This document shows, piece by piece, positions 41,800 through 50,230 of a stretch of DNA of 64,000 nucleotides (within the stretch, counting starts at the first letter, position 1; each line of letters starts with the position of its first letter). The translations under genes were made by a program, and so were the position numbers. Below the pieces are notes generated by a model, which had not been told where the DNA came from, did no database searches, and saw only the letters and a list, made by a program, of their open reading frames with translations. The DNA lies in the NCBI RefSeq assembly GCF_001429725.1, contig NZ_LMHV01000041.1, forward strand, positions 310,001 through 374,000. Reading direction: 5' to 3'. This DNA comes from Rhizobium sp. Root708. Lineage in GTDB: Bacteria > Pseudomonadota > Alphaproteobacteria > Rhizobiales > Rhizobiaceae.

Positions 41800-42819
41800 T
41801 CAGGTACTCCCGCGAAGCTCGACATGCGGCTCGATCAGCACATGCCGTGCTTCCTGACGCCCGTCGATGCGACCCATCAGGACTTCGGAGGCCATTCGGC
41901 CAAGCTCAACCGCGTTCTGGTCAACGCTTGTCAGGCCCACGAGCGGAATGGCGGCCATCGGCGAGTTGTCGTAACCGATGATCGCCAAATCTTCCGGAAC
42001 CCGGATGCCGCTGGTTCTTGCAGCATTGATCAAAGGTACCGCGTCGAGATCCGACCAAACGAAAACCGCTCTCGGGCGATTCGCCGTCGCCAGGAAGTCT
42101 CTGATCGCAGCCTCGCGGTTTTCGGCTACGGGCGGCAATCGGATGACCCGGCTTTCCAGTCCCGCCTGCTTCATCGCCTCCACGTAGCCCATCTCGCGCT
42201 GAAGCGCGACGACGGTCGATGGGGAATCGAGAAGGTCGTAGCCGAGCATCGCTATGTCCCGGTAGCCTTGGCTCACTGCAACCTCGACTGCAAGCGCTGC
42301 TCCCTTCCGATCGTCGGAATTAACGGTGTCGTAGGTTTGCGCATGTGGCTCATGGTGGGCGATCACGGCGATCGGGATTTGGCGCGCATAGCGTTCCAGC
42401 ACCTTGCCCGAGATACGGGGCGCGATGATCAATACGCCGTCCATCCGGTTGTCGATCATCGACTCGATCATGGATGCCTCGATCGGGCTTGCAGAACGAC
42501 CGATACCGATCAGCGACTTGTAGCCGTTTTCCGACAGCATTGTATTGGCGCTCTCGATCACCCCCGGAAGGAAAGGGTTCGATAGCTCGATGACGAGGAT
42601 GCCAACCGTGTAGGTGCGCCCGCGCATACCCCGCGCGGCAACCGACGGCCGATAATTCAGCTTTTCGATCGAAGCTTCGACCTTGGTCCGCAGGGCCTCG
42701 CTCACGCCGTAAGCGTTGCGGAGGACCTTGGACACTGCCGCGACGGAAACACCGGCGTCCTGTGCCACATGGCGGATCGTGATCCGCTCCTGTGTCGCGG
42801 TAACAATTTGATTTTTCAT
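41800..42819 (-). CDS. LacI-family transcriptional regulator
   Basis: Repressor of 339 aa. LacI-type helix-turn-helix: ITIRHVAQDAGVSVAAVSKVLRN, then the hinge YRPSVAARGMRGRTYTVGILV. The sensor domain is complete: NPFLPGVIESANTMLSENGY, AIIGYDNSPMAAIPLVGLTSVDQN. It is divergent from the GH78 rhamnosidase operon, and converges with the RLP gene with only 9 bp between. Most likely it controls the rhamnoside operon; it could also autoregulate. Its ribosome site is weak. Confidence 0.9.
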   Translation of the reverse strand: MKNQIVTATQERITIRHVAQDAGVSVAAVSKVLRNAYGVSEALRTKVEASIEKLNYRPSVAARGMRGRTYTVGILVIELSNPFLPGVIESANTMLSENGYKSLIGIGRSASPIEASMIESMIDNRMDGVLIIAPRISGKVLERYARQIPIAVIAHHEPHAQTYDTVNSDDRKGAALAVEVAVSQGYRDIAMLGYDLLDSPSTVVALQREMGYVEAMKQAGLESRVIRLPPVAENREAAIRDFLATANRPRAVFVWSDLDAVPLINAARTSGIRVPEDLAIIGYDNSPMAAIPLVGLTSVDQNAVELGRMASEVLMGRIDGRQEARHVLIEPHVELRGST

Positions 42820-42820
42820 T

Positions 42821-42866
42821 ATTATACGTCTCTATCCCCGGCTCCCAAAAATTATACGCACAAAAT
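42821..42866. promoter_or_regulatory. repeated ATTATACG motif, LacI operator candidate
   Basis: ATTATACG at 42821-42828 recurs at 42851-42858, 30 bp apart, in the divergent promoter of the LacI gene and the rhamnosidase operon. The second copy is part of an imperfect palindrome around a central CG (AAATTATA-CG-CACAAAAT), the usual LacI-family layout. The first copy touches the LacI start codon, which would suit autorepression. Confidence 0.4.
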
Positions 42867-42962
42867 GCTTGCGCGGCAATCCGGAATGTAGAATGATATA
42901 CATAGAACGATACACAAAAAAGATGAGACTGCTGGCTTACGGCGGTCGAGGGAGGTTTCGTG

Positions 42963-45296
42963 ATGAAGATCGTGACTGGCCACAGCGATGCTGCGGACAA
43001 CGGCGCCAGCGGCTCACTATTTCAGTTTTCTGCATCGATGATTGCGCCGCAATGCGACGCGGGTCAGGGCACCGCCGGCACGTTCGTTGCCCGCGAATTC
43101 GAACTCGGCGCTGTGCCGTCCTCGGCAACCCTGCGCATTTCCGCACTCGGCCTCTATCGCGCCTACATCAATGGGCAGCGCATCGGCAACGATCTCCTGA
43201 CCCCCGGCTGGACCTGCTATGACGACCGGATCGCCTACCAGACCTATGACATCGCCAAGTCACTGCGGCCTGGCAGCAACCGGATCGAAATCTGGCTCGG
43301 CGATGGATGGTATCGCAGTCAGCTGATGTGGGCGTTGAACCCCGTGTACAATTGCTGGGGCGACCGCACGGCAGCGATCGCGGAAATCAGCGCCGATGGA
43401 AAAGCCCTGCTGAAGACCGATGAGCGCTGGACCAGCGGATTTACGCCGGTCACCCGAAACGGCATTTATTTCGGAGAGGACTTCGATGCCCGGATCCGCC
43501 CGCAGGACACCAGCGGCGTCGAGGTCCTTGCCTTCGACAAGCAGTTGCTTGTCCCCCACGAGACGAAGGCTGTGAAGGAACTTGCCGAGCGGGCGCCTGT
43601 TGATCAGTGGGTCGAGACCGACGGCCGGACAGTTTACGACTTCGGGCAGAACGCCGGGGCTTACATCCGACTTCGCCTGAAAGGCGACGCCGGTGCCACC
43701 GTTCGCGTCGAGCATTCCGAGGTCCTTGGGCCGGATCGCTTCTTCGACAACCGCAACTACCGCAGCGCCCGCGCCGAACTCACCTACACGCTGGCCGGCG
43801 AAGGCGAGGAAGTCTACGCTCCGATCTTCACCTTCATGGGCTTCCGCTATGCGCGCCTCACCATCACGGGACGCGCCGAGTTGCTCAGCATCGCCATGGT
43901 GCCGATCTCCTCCGTACCGGAGGCCGCTGGCGGATTTACGTCCGGGGTCGACGCCGTGAACAAGCTCGTCGAGAACACCATCTGGTCGCAACGGTCGAAT
44001 TTCATCGAAATCCCGACGGACTGCCCCCAGCGCGATGAGCGTCTCGGCTGGACGGGCGACGCGCAGGTCTTCGCCGGAACGGCCTGCTGGCTGGCCGACA
44101 GCGGTTCGTTCCTCAAGAAATTCCTTCGTGACGTCATGCACGACCAGCGCCCAGATGGTGCGGTTCCGCATTTCTCGCCTGACCCGACAAGGCTTCACCC
44201 GATCGATGGACGCGGCGACTGGGCAGGTTCCACAGGCTGGGGTGATGCGATCGTCATCATCCCGTGGCAGCTCTACCTGCACTATGGCGACGTATCGGTC
44301 CTGGAAGAATGCTTCCCCGCCATGCTGCGGTGGCTGGACTATCTCTGGGGCATCTCCGACGGTCCGATCATCCGTCCGCCCGCGGTCTGGGGTGCGCACG
44401 GCTTTACCTTTGGCGACTGGCTGCAGCCGGTCGGCGACAACCGTAAGCCGCGACCGACAGTTGCCGACGATTGCGCCGCAACGCTCTATCACTTCATTTC
44501 GACCGAGCTGACAGCAAAGATTGCTGGCATCCTTGGCAAGAAGTCCGACGCCGGTCGTCTCGATGGCCGCGCCCAGCAGATCAGGTCGGCGTTCAAGAAC
44601 GAGTTCTTCTCGCCGTCGGGCCGCATCGCCCACAACGACCAGACCTCCTGGGCCCTCGCGTTCCTTTACGGCCTTGTCCCGGCGGAATACGAAGAGGCGG
44701 GACGCGCCTACTTCCGCAGGGTCTCGGAGGAGACGGACGGCGTCATCGGAACTGGCTTCATCGGCACCCCTGCCCTGCTACCAGCCCTTACCCGGCTCGG
44801 CATGCTGGACCTGGCGGAGAAGATGTTCCTTAACCGCAAGGTTCCGGGCTGGCTGTATCAGGTCGAGCGCGGTGCGACATCCATCTGGGAGAGATGGGAC
44901 GCGCTGGCCGAAGACGGGACGATCTACGATCCCGACATGAACAGCTACAACCACTATGCCTATGGCGCCGTCTGCCAATGGCTGTTCGAGGATGTCGCCG
45001 GCGTCAAGCCGCTGGAAGACAAGCCTGGCTTTGAAGAGATCACTTTCGATCCGTCGATCCTGCCGACGTTGTCGCCGGTCTCGGCATGGCACGATACCCG
45101 CTTCGGGCGCATCGAGGCCGGATGGTCGCTGGAAGGCAGCAACGTCACCTGCCGCCTTTCCTTGCCCGAAGGCGTCACGGCGCGCTTGAAGGGCCGCGAT
45201 GACCGCAAGCAGTTGACAGCAGACGGTAAGGTGATCGAACCAGCACAAGAGCTTAAGCTGGGCCAGGGAGAGCATACGATCACGTTTTCCATTTGA
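42963..45296 (+). CDS. alpha-L-rhamnosidase (GH78)
   Basis: Glycoside hydrolase of 777 aa that removes terminal L-rhamnose from plant glycosides or oligosaccharides. N-terminal beta-sandwich with YRAYINGQRIGNDLLTPGW, GDGWYRSQLMW and the rhamnosidase_N motif. The catalytic (alpha/alpha)6 barrel begins near residue 340 and holds the signature PTDCPQRDERLGWTGDAQVF plus WGDAIVIIPWQLYLHYGD. C-terminal beta-sandwich (GFEEITFDPSI...). No signal peptide, so it should act in the cytoplasm on imported small rhamnosides, matching the MalFGK-type importer downstream. ATG 42963 follows GGGAGG; a GTG one codon earlier is possible. Confidence 0.93.
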   Translation: MKIVTGHSDAADNGASGSLFQFSASMIAPQCDAGQGTAGTFVAREFELGAVPSSATLRISALGLYRAYINGQRIGNDLLTPGWTCYDDRIAYQTYDIAKSLRPGSNRIEIWLGDGWYRSQLMWALNPVYNCWGDRTAAIAEISADGKALLKTDERWTSGFTPVTRNGIYFGEDFDARIRPQDTSGVEVLAFDKQLLVPHETKAVKELAERAPVDQWVETDGRTVYDFGQNAGAYIRLRLKGDAGATVRVEHSEVLGPDRFFDNRNYRSARAELTYTLAGEGEEVYAPIFTFMGFRYARLTITGRAELLSIAMVPISSVPEAAGGFTSGVDAVNKLVENTIWSQRSNFIEIPTDCPQRDERLGWTGDAQVFAGTACWLADSGSFLKKFLRDVMHDQRPDGAVPHFSPDPTRLHPIDGRGDWAGSTGWGDAIVIIPWQLYLHYGDVSVLEECFPAMLRWLDYLWGISDGPIIRPPAVWGAHGFTFGDWLQPVGDNRKPRPTVADDCAATLYHFISTELTAKIAGILGKKSDAGRLDGRAQQIRSAFKNEFFSPSGRIAHNDQTSWALAFLYGLVPAEYEEAGRAYFRRVSEETDGVIGTGFIGTPALLPALTRLGMLDLAEKMFLNRKVPGWLYQVERGATSIWERWDALAEDGTIYDPDMNSYNHYAYGAVCQWLFEDVAGVKPLEDKPGFEEITFDPSILPTLSPVSAWHDTRFGRIEAGWSLEGSNVTCRLSLPEGVTARLKGRDDRKQLTADGKVIEPAQELKLGQGEHTITFSI

Positions 45297-45302
45297 CAGG
45301 TA

Positions 45303-45324
45303 ACCTGCGGACTCGTCCGCAGGT
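45303..45324 (+). other. stem-loop between rhamnosidase and binding-protein genes
   Basis: Perfect 9-bp inverted repeat ACCTGCGGA / TCCGCAGGT with a tetraloop CTCG, six bases after the rhamnosidase stop. No T-run; likely a processing or stability element inside the operon. Confidence 0.6.
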
Positions 45325-45366
45325 GCGCAGCCCCATCATTCCGGTCTTCAAGAGGAGGAAACGACT

Positions 45367-46641
45367 ATGAGAATGACGAAGTGCAGCATCCTTGCCGCAA
45401 CCATGATGTCGCTTGCAGCCAGCGTCGCTCATGCCGACGTGACGCTGAGCATCCTGATTGACACCAATCCCGAGACGATCGCGTCGTTCGACGCCGTCTC
45501 AAAGGCCTACACGGAGAAGCATCCCGACGTAAGCTTCGATGTGGAACAAAGAGCAGGCGGTTCGGAAGGCGACAACATCATCAAGACCCGGCTTGCCACG
45601 GGCGAAATGGCCGACGTCTTCCTTTACAATGGCGGGTCACTGTTCCAGGCACTGAAGCCGCAGGAAACGATCGCCGACCTCTCCGATCTCCCGTCCGAAG
45701 CGGGAATTCTGGATAGCTTCAAGAAGGTTGTCACGAGTCCCGATGGCCATGTGCGCGGGATGCCGTTCGGCCCTGCGATGGGGGGCGGCATCTTTTACAA
45801 CCGCAAGATCTACGCGGATCTCGGCCTCACGCCGCCGAAGACCTGGGCCGAATTCATGGCCAACAACGAAAAGGTAAAGGCGGCCGGCAAGGTTGCCGTG
45901 GCACAGACTTACGGCGACACCTGGACGTCGCAGATTTTCGTTCTGGCGGACTACTACAATGTCCAGGCAGAAGTGCCGAGTTTCGCCGACGACTATACCG
46001 CCAACAAGGTGAAGTACGCCACCACGCCGGCCGCAATGCGCGGCTTTGAGCACCTTGAAGAGGTCGCGAAGGCCGGTTTCCTCAACGCCGACTTCGGCGC
46101 CGCCAAATTCGACGACGGCATGCGAATGGTGGCCACGGGTGAAGCAGCACACTATCCGAATCTGACCTTCGGCATCGGAAACGTCCAACAGAATGTTCCA
46201 GACAGCCTGAAGGACCTGGGCTTCTTCGCTCAGCCCGGCACGGATGCAGCAAAGAACGGCCTGACAGTCTGGATGCCGTCTGCGCTCTACGCATCGGCCA
46301 AGTCCGAGAATGTTGCGGAAGCCAAGAAGTTCCTCGACTTTGTCGGCAGCAAGGAAGCATGCGACCTGATGGCCAAGGCGGTTCCTTCCGGCCCTTATCT
46401 GGTCAAGGGCTGTGAGCTTCCGAAGGATATCCCGGCGGTGGTTTCCGACATGCTGCCCTACTTCGAAACCGAAGGACGAACGGCGCCGGCGTTGGAGTTC
46501 GTATCACCCGTGAAGGGCCCCGCGCTTGAGCAGATCACGGTTGAAGTAGGAACCGGAATTCGCTCCGCCAAGGACGCCGCCGCTTTATACGACCAGGATG
46601 TCGAGAAGCAGGCCAAGCAGCTCGGCCTGCCGAACTGGTAA
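45367..46641 (+). CDS. carbohydrate ABC transporter substrate-binding protein (family 1, MalE/UgpB type)
   Basis: Periplasmic receptor of 424 aa with a Sec signal (AATMMSLAASVAHA). SBP_bac_1/8 features: IDTNPETIASFDAVSKAYTEKHPDVSFDVEQ, GEMADVFLYNGGSLFQAL, PFGPAMGGGIFYNRKIYADLGLTPPKTWAEF. Strong GGAGGA ribosome site. Together with GH78 the ligand is probably a rhamnose-containing disaccharide or glycoside. A stem-loop follows the gene before the first permease. Confidence 0.9.
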   Translation: MRMTKCSILAATMMSLAASVAHADVTLSILIDTNPETIASFDAVSKAYTEKHPDVSFDVEQRAGGSEGDNIIKTRLATGEMADVFLYNGGSLFQALKPQETIADLSDLPSEAGILDSFKKVVTSPDGHVRGMPFGPAMGGGIFYNRKIYADLGLTPPKTWAEFMANNEKVKAAGKVAVAQTYGDTWTSQIFVLADYYNVQAEVPSFADDYTANKVKYATTPAAMRGFEHLEEVAKAGFLNADFGAAKFDDGMRMVATGEAAHYPNLTFGIGNVQQNVPDSLKDLGFFAQPGTDAAKNGLTVWMPSALYASAKSENVAEAKKFLDFVGSKEACDLMAKAVPSGPYLVKGCELPKDIPAVVSDMLPYFETEGRTAPALEFVSPVKGPALEQITVEVGTGIRSAKDAAALYDQDVEKQAKQLGLPNW

Positions 46642-46654
46642 CCTCCCAGCCGAT

Positions 46655-46682
46655 CCCCCGCCTGGTCTCGGCCAGGTGGGGG
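46655..46682 (+). other. stem-loop after the binding-protein gene
   Basis: CCCCCGCCTGG / CCAGGTGGGGG, an 11-bp stem with one G-U pair and a 6-nt loop, 13 bp after the binding-protein stop. No T-run. The strongest hairpin of the group found after binding-protein genes here, likely to raise binding-protein mRNA relative to the permeases. Confidence 0.7.
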
Positions 46683-46701
46683 AAGCTTCAAGGTATCCCC
46701 C

Positions 46702-47562
46702 ATGACCCGCAAATCACCCTATCCCTATTGGTTCGTGCTGCCGGCCGCGGTCGTATTCACGGTCCTGTTTCTCGCACCGACGATCGCCTCGTTCTGGTTC
46801 AGCCTGACCCGCTGGGACCTTTTCAGCGCGCAATTCATCGGGTTTGAAAACTACAGACAGTTCTTTCGCGAGCCCTTCCTGATCCAGGGGCTTATAAACA
46901 CGGTCATCTACGCAATCCTGACCTCAGGCACAAAGACGGTGCTCGGACTGCTTCTGGCCGTGCTACTGACATCAGGCATATGGGCGCAGGGTCTGCTTCG
47001 AACGGTGATCTTCTTTCCCGTTCTCGTCTCGACCATCGGCGTCGGGATCACCTTTTCCGTGCTCATGCATCCAACCCGCGGGGTCATCAACGTCGCGCTG
47101 GCTGCGATCGGCATCCATGGTCCGGGCTGGCTGACCGATCCGGCGCTTGCGCTCTACTCGATCGTATTCGTCGACCTCTGGAAAGGCATCGGACTGGCCA
47201 CGGTCATCTTTATCGCCGGACTTGCCTCGATCAGCCCCGATTACTACGAGGCCGCAAGGATCGACGGCGCGACCCGCCGGCAGATGTTCTTCCGGGTTAC
47301 CGTGCCGCTGGTAAAACCGGCCACAGTGACCGTCGTAACGTTGTCGCTTATCGGCGGCTTGCGCAGCTTCGACTTGATATGGGCGATGACCCGTGGCGGC
47401 CCGGGCTTTTCCTCGGACGTGCTGGCAAGCGTCATCTACAAGCAATATCAGGCTGGCTTCTACGGCCTCTCGACCGCGGGCAACGTCATCCTGTTTTTCC
47501 TGATTGCCTTGATCGTCCTGCCGATGACGGCATGGTTCAATCGCAAGGAGGTGGACCTATGA
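46702..47562 (+). CDS. carbohydrate ABC transporter permease (MalF/UgpA type)
   Basis: First membrane subunit, 286 aa, about six transmembrane segments. The coupling (EAA) loop reads YYEAARIDGATRRQMFFRVTVPLVKP. It also shows FSLTRWDLFSAQFIGFENYRQ near the N-terminus, typical of family 1 sugar permeases. It overlaps the second permease by 4 bp. Confidence 0.92.
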   Translation: MTRKSPYPYWFVLPAAVVFTVLFLAPTIASFWFSLTRWDLFSAQFIGFENYRQFFREPFLIQGLINTVIYAILTSGTKTVLGLLLAVLLTSGIWAQGLLRTVIFFPVLVSTIGVGITFSVLMHPTRGVINVALAAIGIHGPGWLTDPALALYSIVFVDLWKGIGLATVIFIAGLASISPDYYEAARIDGATRRQMFFRVTVPLVKPATVTVVTLSLIGGLRSFDLIWAMTRGGPGFSSDVLASVIYKQYQAGFYGLSTAGNVILFFLIALIVLPMTAWFNRKEVDL

Positions 47563-48383
47563 ACCGTCGTCAGCTTTACACGGGCATCACGGCGCTGCTG
47601 GCCTCCGGCGTGATTTTCGTGCTGCCCTTCTTCTTTATTTTCATCACGGCCGCCAAGACCAAGCAGGACGCTGCGACGCTGACCTTCAGCCTGCCCCGCG
47701 AATGGCATCTCTGGCAGAATTTCATGGAGGTTGTGCAGACCCGCAACTACATGCTTCTGCTGGCCTACTTCAATTCGACCGTCATCACGGTGGTCGCGGT
47801 GACGCTGCTCGTGCTGTTCGGCGCCATGGTTGGCTACGTCCTGCAACGCCGGCCCTCGCGCTGGAATACCGTGATCTACGGGGCGGTCCTTGCCGGTCTC
47901 ATGATCCCGCCCGCCGTCGTGCCGACCATCTGGGTGCTGCAATCGCTCGGTCTGTTCAAGACGATCTCGGGGATGATCCTCATCCAGGTTGCCTATGGTC
48001 TGGCCTTCACCGTGCTGCTGTTCCGCAGCTTCATCGCCACTATTCCACGCGATCTCGATGAAGCCGCCATTATCGACGGTGCAAAACCCCTGCAAATCTT
48101 CTTCCGGGTCGTCCTGCCGTTGCTCAAACCCGTCACGGTAACCGTCATCGTCGTGCAGTCGATCGCGATCTTCAACGACTTCACGAACCCGCTCTATTAC
48201 CTGCCCGGTCGCGAGAACGTGACGGTGCAGCTGACGCTCTATAACTTCCAGGGGCAGTTCCAGACCCAGTTCAATCTCCTCTTCATGAACATTCTGCTGG
48301 TCACCATTCCGCCCCTCATCGTTTTCGTATTTTTCAACCGGCAGATCGTGGCAGGCATGACTGCCGGCGCCGTGAAGGGATAA
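47559..48383 (+). CDS. carbohydrate ABC transporter permease (MalG/UgpE type)
   Basis: Second membrane subunit, 274 aa, about six membrane segments. EAA loop: LDEAAIIDGAKPLQIFFRVVLPLLKP. I start at ATG 47559, which overlaps the previous stop; the frame is open much further upstream but that part is out of frame with, and covered by, the first permease. Confidence 0.92.
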   Translation: MNRRQLYTGITALLASGVIFVLPFFFIFITAAKTKQDAATLTFSLPREWHLWQNFMEVVQTRNYMLLLAYFNSTVITVVAVTLLVLFGAMVGYVLQRRPSRWNTVIYGAVLAGLMIPPAVVPTIWVLQSLGLFKTISGMILIQVAYGLAFTVLLFRSFIATIPRDLDEAAIIDGAKPLQIFFRVVLPLLKPVTVTVIVVQSIAIFNDFTNPLYYLPGRENVTVQLTLYNFQGQFQTQFNLLFMNILLVTIPPLIVFVFFNRQIVAGMTAGAVKG

Positions 48384-48386
48384 GTC

Positions 48387-49367
48387 ATGACATCAGTCGT
48401 TCTAGAAGATGTCCGCAAAAGCTTTGGCAGCCTCGACGTGATAAAGGGCGTCGATCTGACGATCGAGGCAGGTGAGTTCTGCGTCTTTGTCGGTCCTTCC
48501 GGCTGCGGGAAGTCAACGCTTCTGCGCATTATCTCGGGTCTTGAAACATCCACGTCGGGCAAAATCCTTATTGGCGGCAAGGATGTCACGCAGGCTGACC
48601 CTTCCCAACGCGGCATTGCCATGGTCTTCCAGTCCTATGCGCTTTACCCGCATCTGACCGTCGGTGAGAACATCGGCTTTGGCCTGTCGCTCGCGCGCCG
48701 CCCGAAGGCCGAAATCACCGAAAAGGTTAAACAGACAGCCGACGTTCTCCAGCTCTCGCATCTGCTCGATCGCAAGCCCAAGGCCCTCTCGGGCGGCCAG
48801 CGTCAGCGCGTCGCGATCGGCCGTGCGATCATCCGCAATCCGAAGGTGTTCCTGTTCGATGAACCACTTTCGAACCTCGACGCCTCGCTGCGGTCGCAGA
48901 TGCGCCTCGAGCTCACGGAACTGCACGCGAAACTCGGCGCTACAATGATCTACGTCACGCATGATCAGGTCGAAGCGATGACGATGGCCGACAAGATCGT
49001 CGTGCTGAACGGAGGCACGATCGAACAGGTCGGCAGCCCCATGACGCTTTACAACAATCCGGCAACACCCTTCGTCGCGGGCTTTATCGGCTCGCCGAAG
49101 ATGAACCTTTTCGACGGGGAAATCGCGGAGAAAGAGGGTTGCAAGACCTACGGCATCAGGCCGGAGCACATTGCGCTTTCGGAAAACGAGGGCAAATGGC
49201 GCGGAAAGGTCAGGCATATCGAAAGGCTCGGTGCCGACACCGTGGTGTTCCTTGACGCTGAGCAGCTGCCATCTCTCGTTGCCAGGACCGACGGCGATCG
49301 GCCGCTGTCTATCGGACAGACGCTCTTCGCCTCGCCTGTTCAAGGAAAAGAACACAGGTTCTCTTGA
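48387..49367 (+). CDS. carbohydrate ABC transporter ATP-binding protein (MalK/UgpC type)
   Basis: ATPase of 326 aa, slightly shorter than MalK (about 370) because the C-terminal regulatory domain is compact. Walker A GPSGCGKST, Q-loop VFQSYALYPHLTV, signature LSGGQRQRVAIGRAI, Walker B VFLFDEPLSNLDA. The C-terminal part has the MOP/TOBE-like strand IRPEHIALSENEG. It lies 3 bp after the second permease and ends the operon, followed by a terminator. Confidence 0.92.
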   Translation: MTSVVLEDVRKSFGSLDVIKGVDLTIEAGEFCVFVGPSGCGKSTLLRIISGLETSTSGKILIGGKDVTQADPSQRGIAMVFQSYALYPHLTVGENIGFGLSLARRPKAEITEKVKQTADVLQLSHLLDRKPKALSGGQRQRVAIGRAIIRNPKVFLFDEPLSNLDASLRSQMRLELTELHAKLGATMIYVTHDQVEAMTMADKIVVLNGGTIEQVGSPMTLYNNPATPFVAGFIGSPKMNLFDGEIAEKEGCKTYGIRPEHIALSENEGKWRGKVRHIERLGADTVVFLDAEQLPSLVARTDGDRPLSIGQTLFASPVQGKEHRFS

Positions 49368-49401
49368 GAGCAACCTCCGTTAACGCCGACGACCATAACA
49401 A

Positions 49402-49430
49402 AAGGCTCCCAAATCTTGCTTGGGAGCCTT
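49402..49430. terminator. bidirectional intrinsic terminator
   Basis: Perfect 11-bp stem AAGGCTCCCAA / TTGGGAGCCTT with a 7-nt loop. It lies between the convergent rhamnoside ABC operon and the RidA genes. Confidence 0.8.
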
Positions 49431-49452
49431 GAACCGCCCGGCATCGAAGTCG

Positions 49453-49824
49453 TCAGATAACGGCAGTCACGAGGATCTCGAGCCGGATGCCCGCGGACAG
49501 AAGGTCGGTCACGACGGTCGCCCGCACCGGGAATTTCTCTTTGAAGAACTCCCGGTACACAGCGTTGAAGCCCGGCGCGTCGGCGCGATCGATCAGGTAG
49601 ACCTGAACCTGCACGACATCAGATAGACCGCCTCCGGCAGCTTCAAGAGCCTGACGCAGGTTCAGAAAAACCCGCCGCGTTTGCTCTTCGATACTGCCGG
49701 TCACCAGTGCACCGGTCTCCGGTATCTTGGCGATGTGGGCGGAGCGCACGATTCGGCCGGCCTTTACGGTACCGCTGGCAGGCGCTTTCGATGCGGCGAT
49801 GCCGGTCTGGACTTTCTCGAACAT
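49453..49824 (-). CDS. RidA family protein (YjgF/UK114), copy 1
   Basis: Small cytoplasmic enzyme of 123 aa, RidA size. It shows TGSIEEQTRRVFLNLRQALEAAGGGLSDVVQVQVYLIDR and the C-terminal FPVRATVVTDLLSAGIRLEILVTAVI. The conserved Arg in the VRAT motif is present, but the final Glu-rich motif of RidA (IEIECVA) is IRLEILVTA. RidA proteins hydrolyse reactive enamine/imine intermediates released by PLP or amine-oxidising enzymes. Last gene of the polyamine-like operon, 4 bp after its paralogue. Confidence 0.88.
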   Translation of the reverse strand: MFEKVQTGIAASKAPASGTVKAGRIVRSAHIAKIPETGALVTGSIEEQTRRVFLNLRQALEAAGGGLSDVVQVQVYLIDRADAPGFNAVYREFFKEKFPVRATVVTDLLSAGIRLEILVTAVI

Positions 49825-49828
49825 CGGA

Positions 49829-50230
49829 TCAATTTCCCGACGGCTGGGCAGCGTTGCCGAGCACCGCGTGGGCGAGAATTTCGATGCGAAGCCCCTCCGA
49901 GAGGAGTTCCTTGACGACGACGGTTGCCCGTACCGGATAAGGCTCCTTGAAGAACTCGGCATAGACCTTGTTCATTCCAGCCGAATCCGTCTTCTCAACG
50001 AGAAAGACCTGGACCTGCACGACGTCCGCCAGGGTACCACCGGCCGCACGGATGGCGATCTCGAGGTTCTGCAGTGTGCGGCGGGTCTGCGTTTCGATGT
50101 CGCCGAGCACAAGCTCGCCGGTAACCGGATGCTCGGAAATGTGTACCGACCAGACGAGATTGCCGGCGCGAACCACTTCGCTGACCGGAATATCCGCCGG
50201 TTCTGATCCGGTATCGATGACGTCAAACAT
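49829..50230 (-). CDS. RidA family protein (YjgF/UK114), copy 2
   Basis: Paralogue of the neighbour, 133 aa. Matching landmarks: LGDIETQTRRTLQNLEIAIRAAGGTLADVVQVQVFLVEK and YPVRATVVVKELLSEGLRIEILAHAVL. ATG 50230 has AGGGAGAA upstream and overlaps the hydrolase by 8 bp. Two tandem RidA copies suggest that the pathway releases two different unstable imines or that they work as a pair. Confidence 0.88.
   Translation of the reverse strand: MFDVIDTGSEPADIPVSEVVRAGNLVWSVHISEHPVTGELVLGDIETQTRRTLQNLEIAIRAAGGTLADVVQVQVFLVEKTDSAGMNKVYAEFFKEPYPVRATVVVKELLSEGLRIEILAHAVLGNAAQPSGN

Noticed and set aside
46980..47558. long N-terminal extension of the MalG-like permease
   Set aside because: The extension is in another frame over the first permease gene and is Arg/Gly-rich. 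The normal permease N-terminus begins at 47559 and overlaps the upstream stop.
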